This document shows, piece after piece, positions 6,157-8,622 of a stretch of DNA of 8,622 nucleotides. Under the pieces are notes generated by a model. It worked only from the letters and a program-made list of their open reading frames with translations. It was not told the DNA's origin and ran no database searches. Position 1 is the first letter of the stretch. Each line of letters begins with the position of its first letter. The stretch is taken from assembly GCA_937899365.1 (NCBI GenBank), contig CALBPH010000660.1:1-8622 (forward strand), written 5' to 3'. The position numbers and the translations under genes were made by a program. Source of the stretch: an uncultured Leptolyngbya sp. (lineage in GTDB: Bacteria; Cyanobacteriota; Cyanobacteriia; Phormidesmidales; Phormidesmidaceae).

Positions 6157-6354
6157 TCAGGTCTTTTTGTTTCCGTATTCCACCAACCACTCTCGACAAC
6201 GCGTGATGACACTTTTTTGAATGTTGTCACGCTCTGCCCCATCCCAATAAAATTGGACCTCAACAGAATAACTTTTCCAGGAGGAGGCTTCATGGGGTAA
6301 GCGAGGATAATTGTCCTTTGCAGCGCGCGGGGCTCTTAGCCACGGATGTGCTAC
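6157..6354 (-). pseudogene. In-frame continuation of the SUKH-like gene beyond its TAG stop
   Basis: Immediately after the TAG at 6357-6355 the same frame continues for 65 sense codons to a TGA at 6159-6157. The predicted peptide looks like real protein: 'SYSVEVQFYWDGAERDNIQ' is a strand followed by a helix, then 'VITRCREWLVEYGNKKT' is an amphipathic helix with a polar end. The stretch has no ATG, and its only GTG/TTG codons are within the last ten residues, so it cannot be an independent gene with a normal start. It is best read as the original C-terminus of a protein of about 280 residues cut by a nonsense mutation, or as a readthrough extension. I do not recognise the family of this segment. 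Confidence 0.6.
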
Positions 6355-6999
6355 CTAACCATATACATTGGGATCATCATAATCGTCAGGCATGGCGAGT
6401 AGGGGCATATATCGCTGCTGCAACAGGATAAACTCTGCCACTGTGTACATGTAGGGCTGTAATTCAAGCACCTCTCCTACAAAATCAAGAATCTCATATC
6501 CCTGATCGTCTAATGCTTCTTCAAGGAAGATGCCATCTCGGTTTTTGGTGGGTGAATAATCGCTGAGATAAAGCGGTAAGGCAGCTTTGGGTGTGAACCC
6601 AAGATCCACCAGTGAAGAGAAGCCGTGATGTAGCCCAAGGCGTAGAAAGTTAGTAAAGTTTTTGGCCAGCATCACGTTGGCGGACATGTCGACGTCAGTA
6701 CCGTCGGGTATAGTCACAATTACAGGCGATTGAGCAGTGATTTTTGAGTTGAGGACCAAAAAGCTAAAGTGTTCGCCGTCTGTCCCAGTATTACCAAAGG
6801 ATAAGGTGTTTAATGGTGTACACCAATGTCCCCCATTCTTCCAGTCTGAGGGTTTCTCTAAAATGAGACCCAGTTCCGCCAATCCGCTGCCATAGTCTTT
6901 AGGGAAACGCTGCTTGATTTCTTTATCTAGCGATAACAGCTGTTTAAATGCAGGCAGCTCGATACGGATATCGTTTGCCTGTATTAGCGCACTATCCAT
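6355..6999 (-). CDS. SUKH/SMI1-like hypothetical protein, possibly truncated by TAG
   Basis: The 214-residue product has no signal peptide or membrane helix. Residues ~61-81 ('TPLNTLSFGNTGTDGEHFSFL'), 92-98 ('PVIVTIP') and 112-133 ('AKNFTNFLRLGLHHGFSSLVDL') resemble the core of SMI1/KNR4 (SUKH) proteins, where a strand with a Gly-Asp/Glu turn and 'HFSF' leads to 'PVVMTVP' and a helix ending in 'GYFSL'. SUKH proteins are known mostly as immunity proteins against nuclease toxins, but many are solitary with unknown roles. The assignment is from remembered patterns and is moderate. The gene begins 20 bases after the Uma2 stop, on the same strand, so the two are likely co-transcribed. It ends in '...DDYDDPNVYG' and a TAG, after which the frame stays open for 65 codons. 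Confidence 0.65.
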   Translation of the reverse strand: MDSALIQANDIRIELPAFKQLLSLDKEIKQRFPKDYGSGLAELGLILEKPSDWKNGGHWCTPLNTLSFGNTGTDGEHFSFLVLNSKITAQSPVIVTIPDGTDVDMSANVMLAKNFTNFLRLGLHHGFSSLVDLGFTPKAALPLYLSDYSPTKNRDGIFLEEALDDQGYEILDFVGEVLELQPYMYTVAEFILLQQRYMPLLAMPDDYDDPNVYG

Positions 7000-7019
7000 G
7001 GTGATCTGAAAGCCTTAAT

Positions 7020-7634
7020 CTAATCTGGGATATCATACTCTACCTGCACCTCATCAGGAATTTCTGACGGTTCTAAAACAACATCTTCATAAAGCCCAGC
7101 AAAGGTACCCATGAAGTCAAGACTCTTCAATGCAAATGTCTCATCATCTGCATTGTAAAACTGTACAACCCATCGCCCAAATTCACTGCGGCGAAAGATT
7201 TCCACCCGTTTGTGCCGGGTGTTGATTAACACATATTCTTGCAAACTCTCTATAGCTTGATACGCAGCAAACTTATCTCCTCGGTCAAACGCTTCTGTTG
7301 ATTTAGATAACACCTCAACAATCAATGTTGGAAACCGCTTATAGGTATCTGTTTCCTGATCGCGCCGATCGCAGGTAATCATCACATCAGGATAAAAAAA
7401 GCGATTTCGTGCCTCAACGCATGCCTTCATATCAGAGATGTATAAACGGCAGCCAGTGCCCCGTATGTGCGACCGTAGTGCAGCGAATAGATTGCCTGCA
7501 ATCGTCACATGGCTATCACTCGCCCCAGCCATGGCATAAACTTTGCCATCGATATACTCGTGCTTAATGGGGCTCTTGGCTCCTAGCTGCAGATAATCAT
7601 CGACGCTTAGATACTGCTCGGGTAAAGCAACCAT
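7020..7634 (-). CDS. Uma2-family protein (DUF820, PD-(D/E)XK nuclease fold)
   Basis: The 204-residue product has the standard Uma2 order. 'YLSVDDYLQL' near the start is followed by 'HEYIDGKVYAMAGAS' (25-39), in which Glu26 belongs to the conserved substrate/metal cluster. 'FYPDVMITCD' (80-89) supplies the motif II Asp83, and 'LIVEVLSKSTEAFDRGDK' (104-121) supplies Glu107 and the conserved Ser-Lys and Asp-Lys pairs. 'LQEYVLIN' (131-138) closes the core. The motifs are intact, so nuclease competence is possible. Uma2 genes are greatly expanded in cyanobacteria and have no settled biological role; links to mobile DNA have been suggested. ATG 7634 gives the usual family start. It lies 43 bases after tlyA and 20 before the SUKH-like gene, apparently in one transcript. 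Confidence 0.92.
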   Translation of the reverse strand: MVALPEQYLSVDDYLQLGAKSPIKHEYIDGKVYAMAGASDSHVTIAGNLFAALRSHIRGTGCRLYISDMKACVEARNRFFYPDVMITCDRRDQETDTYKRFPTLIVEVLSKSTEAFDRGDKFAAYQAIESLQEYVLINTRHKRVEIFRRSEFGRWVVQFYNADDETFALKSLDFMGTFAGLYEDVVLEPSEIPDEVQVEYDIPD

Positions 7635-7673
7635 GGCAATGGTGACGGGTTTCCGTATGGGTCTATTGTAGCT

Positions 7674-7689
7674 CTGGTCAACTGGTCAA
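7674..7689. repeat. Tandem 8-bp repeat at the tlyA stop codon
   Basis: CTGGTCAA occurs twice with no gap (7674-7681, 7682-7689), next to an A-run. The copies span the last codons and the stop (7680-7678) of tlyA on the minus strand. Removing one copy would shift the frame and lengthen tlyA into the Uma2 gene, so the duplication defines the present C-terminus. Confidence 0.6.
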
Positions 7690-8496
7690 AAAAGACCGGC
7701 AGGCGTTCTGAGCTAGCTGGATGACCGTATCCTCGGTTAACTCGATGGTTTCCCCATCAGCCACCAGCCACAGCAAATACTCAGTGTTGCCTGCCGGTCC
7801 ACGAATGGGGGACCAGGTAAGGCCTTTTGCCTGCCAGCCTAACTGTTGCGCTGCCACATATACCTGCCAGATCGCCTCTGCGTGATCCTTAGGATCTCGT
7901 ACTACCCCTTTTTTGCCAATTTTCTCTCTTCCTACCTCAAACTGGGGTTTAACTAACAAAATAGCTTCTCTCTTGTCTCCCATGAGCTGCCAGAAAGCGG
8001 GAAGAACTTTAGTCAGCGAGATAAATGACACGTCCATCACTCCCAGATCAGGGGGCTGGGCGTTGTCTTTATATAGGTCTTCTGGGGTGAGGTGGCGCAG
8101 ATTAGTGCGTTCTCGCAGGATGACTTTTGGGTCCTGGCGGATCTTCCAGGCGACTTGACCATAGCCGACATCGATGCCGTAAACCTGTTTGGCTCCGTTC
8201 TGGAGTAGGCAGTCGGTGAAGCCCCCGGTGGAGATGCCGCCGTCTAGGCAGATGCGATCGCAAACGTCCACCCCAAATTCCTTAATCGCCTTAGCCAGCT
8301 TCTCTCCACCCCGCGACACATAGGGCGACTTTTGCTTCAGCACCACCACCGCATCGTCTTTAATGGTGGTTCCAGGTTTATCGATGATCGTCTCATTCAC
8401 CTTGACCTCACCTGCTCGGATACAGCGCTGGGCCTGCTGCCGCGAATCGCACAGGCCTTGCTCTACCAAATACATATCCAATCGTTGTTTGGCCAT
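7678..8496 (-). CDS. tlyA: TlyA-family rRNA (cytidine-2'-O)-methyltransferase / hemolysin A homologue
   Basis: The 272-residue product has the two TlyA domains. An S4 RNA-binding domain covers residues 1-60 ('RLDMYLVEQGLCDSRQQAQRCIRAGEV'), then 'SRGGEKL' leads into an FtsJ-type SAM-dependent methyltransferase. The SAM loop is 'LDGGISTGGFTD' (84-95), followed by 'VYGIDVGYGQVAWKIRQDP'. Lys66, Asp155 ('MDVSFISL'), Lys183 ('VKPQFEVGR') and Glu239 ('GNTEYLLWL') correspond to the K-D-K-E tetrad of 2'-O-methyltransferases. Known members methylate 16S and 23S rRNA cytidines, and loss gives capreomycin resistance in mycobacteria; the name hemolysin is historical. The length is normal. ATG 8496 starts the S4 domain at the expected place. 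The gene leads the minus-strand run tlyA, uma2, SUKH-like, and carries a HIP1 octamer at 8254-8261. Confidence 0.95.
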   Translation of the reverse strand: MAKQRLDMYLVEQGLCDSRQQAQRCIRAGEVKVNETIIDKPGTTIKDDAVVVLKQKSPYVSRGGEKLAKAIKEFGVDVCDRICLDGGISTGGFTDCLLQNGAKQVYGIDVGYGQVAWKIRQDPKVILRERTNLRHLTPEDLYKDNAQPPDLGVMDVSFISLTKVLPAFWQLMGDKREAILLVKPQFEVGREKIGKKGVVRDPKDHAEAIWQVYVAAQQLGWQAKGLTWSPIRGPAGNTEYLLWLVADGETIELTEDTVIQLAQNACRSFLTS

Positions 8497-8542
8497 GGCA
8501 GGTGGCTATTTATTGAGAATGGTGCGGTGGGGTATTACCCTA

Positions 8543-8601
8543 CCATTTCGCCGGGGCTGTGTGGGGACGTTACAAGGAACGTCCCCACCCGGGGGAAATG
8601 G
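8543..8601. repeat. Large nested palindrome upstream of tlyA, probable dispersed intergenic repeat
   Basis: The inner arms GTGGGGACGTT (8561-8571) and AACGTCCCCAC (8578-8588) are perfect complements with a six-base loop (acaagg). Outer arms CCATTTC (8543-8549) and GAAATGG (8595-8601) also pair, and CCGGG / CCCGG lie between them, giving a long, interrupted hairpin. The core resembles the abundant cyanobacterial intergenic palindrome of the type GTAGAGACGTT...AACGTCTCTAC, with matched changes in both arms. A shorter palindrome GGGTA-T-TACCC follows on the tlyA side (8530-8540). There is no T-run, so it is not an intrinsic terminator. It begins about 45 bases upstream of the tlyA ATG and might be transcribed as leader. 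Confidence 0.7.
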
Positions 8602-8622
8602 ACCCAACAAGAATGATTTAAT

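Larger units (their letters stand above)
606..8261. repeat. HIP1 octamers (GCGATCGC), five scattered copies
   Basis: Exact copies lie at 606-613, 1899-1906, 2436-2443, 4925-4932 and 8254-8261, all inside coding regions. An 8-mer is expected about once per 65 kb by chance, so five in 8.6 kb is a clear enrichment. HIP1 is a known cyanobacterial genome-wide motif and is the best organism clue in the window. The span given is from first to last copy, not one element. Confidence 0.9.

Noticed and set aside
8543..8601. Terminator of a gene upstream of tlyA
   Set aside because: The stem is strong but neither side has a T-run, and the nested palindrome better fits a dispersed intergenic repeat.
1..8622. 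CRISPR array, tRNA, rRNA or insertion sequence
   Set aside because: I saw no regularly spaced repeats, no cloverleaf or rRNA-like segments, and no transposase motifs or terminal inverted repeats flanking a gene.

Overview
The window looks like chromosomal DNA from a cyanobacterium, probably a filamentous Leptolyngbya-like lineage, though the genus is not determinable from the sequence alone. Three things point this way. The HIP1 octamer GCGATCGC occurs five times in 8.6 kb. There is a short RRM protein with a glycine-rich tail. There are also a Uma2 gene and a membrane TPR protein with the W-rich 'WWWWLEP...DWLWN' segment that I associate with cyanobacteria. I see no rRNA, tRNA, CRISPR array, transposase or phage gene.

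Layout, left to right. Positions 1-211 (minus) hold the start of a PadR-family repressor cut by the window edge. A 308-base divergent control region with a PadR-like inverted repeat separates it from a FlaR/adenylate-kinase-like P-loop NTPase (520-1074, plus). Next is a compact plus-strand group: a LysE/RhtB exporter (1194-1823), a histidine kinase with an N-terminal cyclic-nucleotide-binding-like domain (1826-3229, two bases after the exporter stop), and a membrane-anchored TPR protein (3288-4676). An AlkA-type DNA glycosylase follows (4856-5464, plus). It converges on an RNA-binding protein gene (5550-5840, minus), and an intrinsic terminator for the latter lies between them. After a gene-poor stretch comes a minus-strand run read from right to left: tlyA (8496-7678), a Uma2 nuclease-fold protein (7634-7020) and a SUKH/SMI1-like protein (6999-6355). 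The right edge carries a large palindromic intergenic repeat upstream of tlyA.

Most genes are ordinary accessory or housekeeping genes. Four points stand out. (1) The SUKH-like gene ends at a TAG, but the same frame stays open for 65 more protein-like codons with no usable start codon, so it looks like an interrupted gene or a readthrough product. (2) The exporter/kinase/TPR group has a kinase with no response regulator beside it, a sensor domain lacking the usual cNMP-phosphate arginine, and a long insertion between the two DHp helices. (3) The PadR/NTPase divergent region holds a dyad. (4) The palindrome before tlyA resembles dispersed cyanobacterial intergenic palindromes. I cannot demonstrate a wholly new system from the sequence alone.
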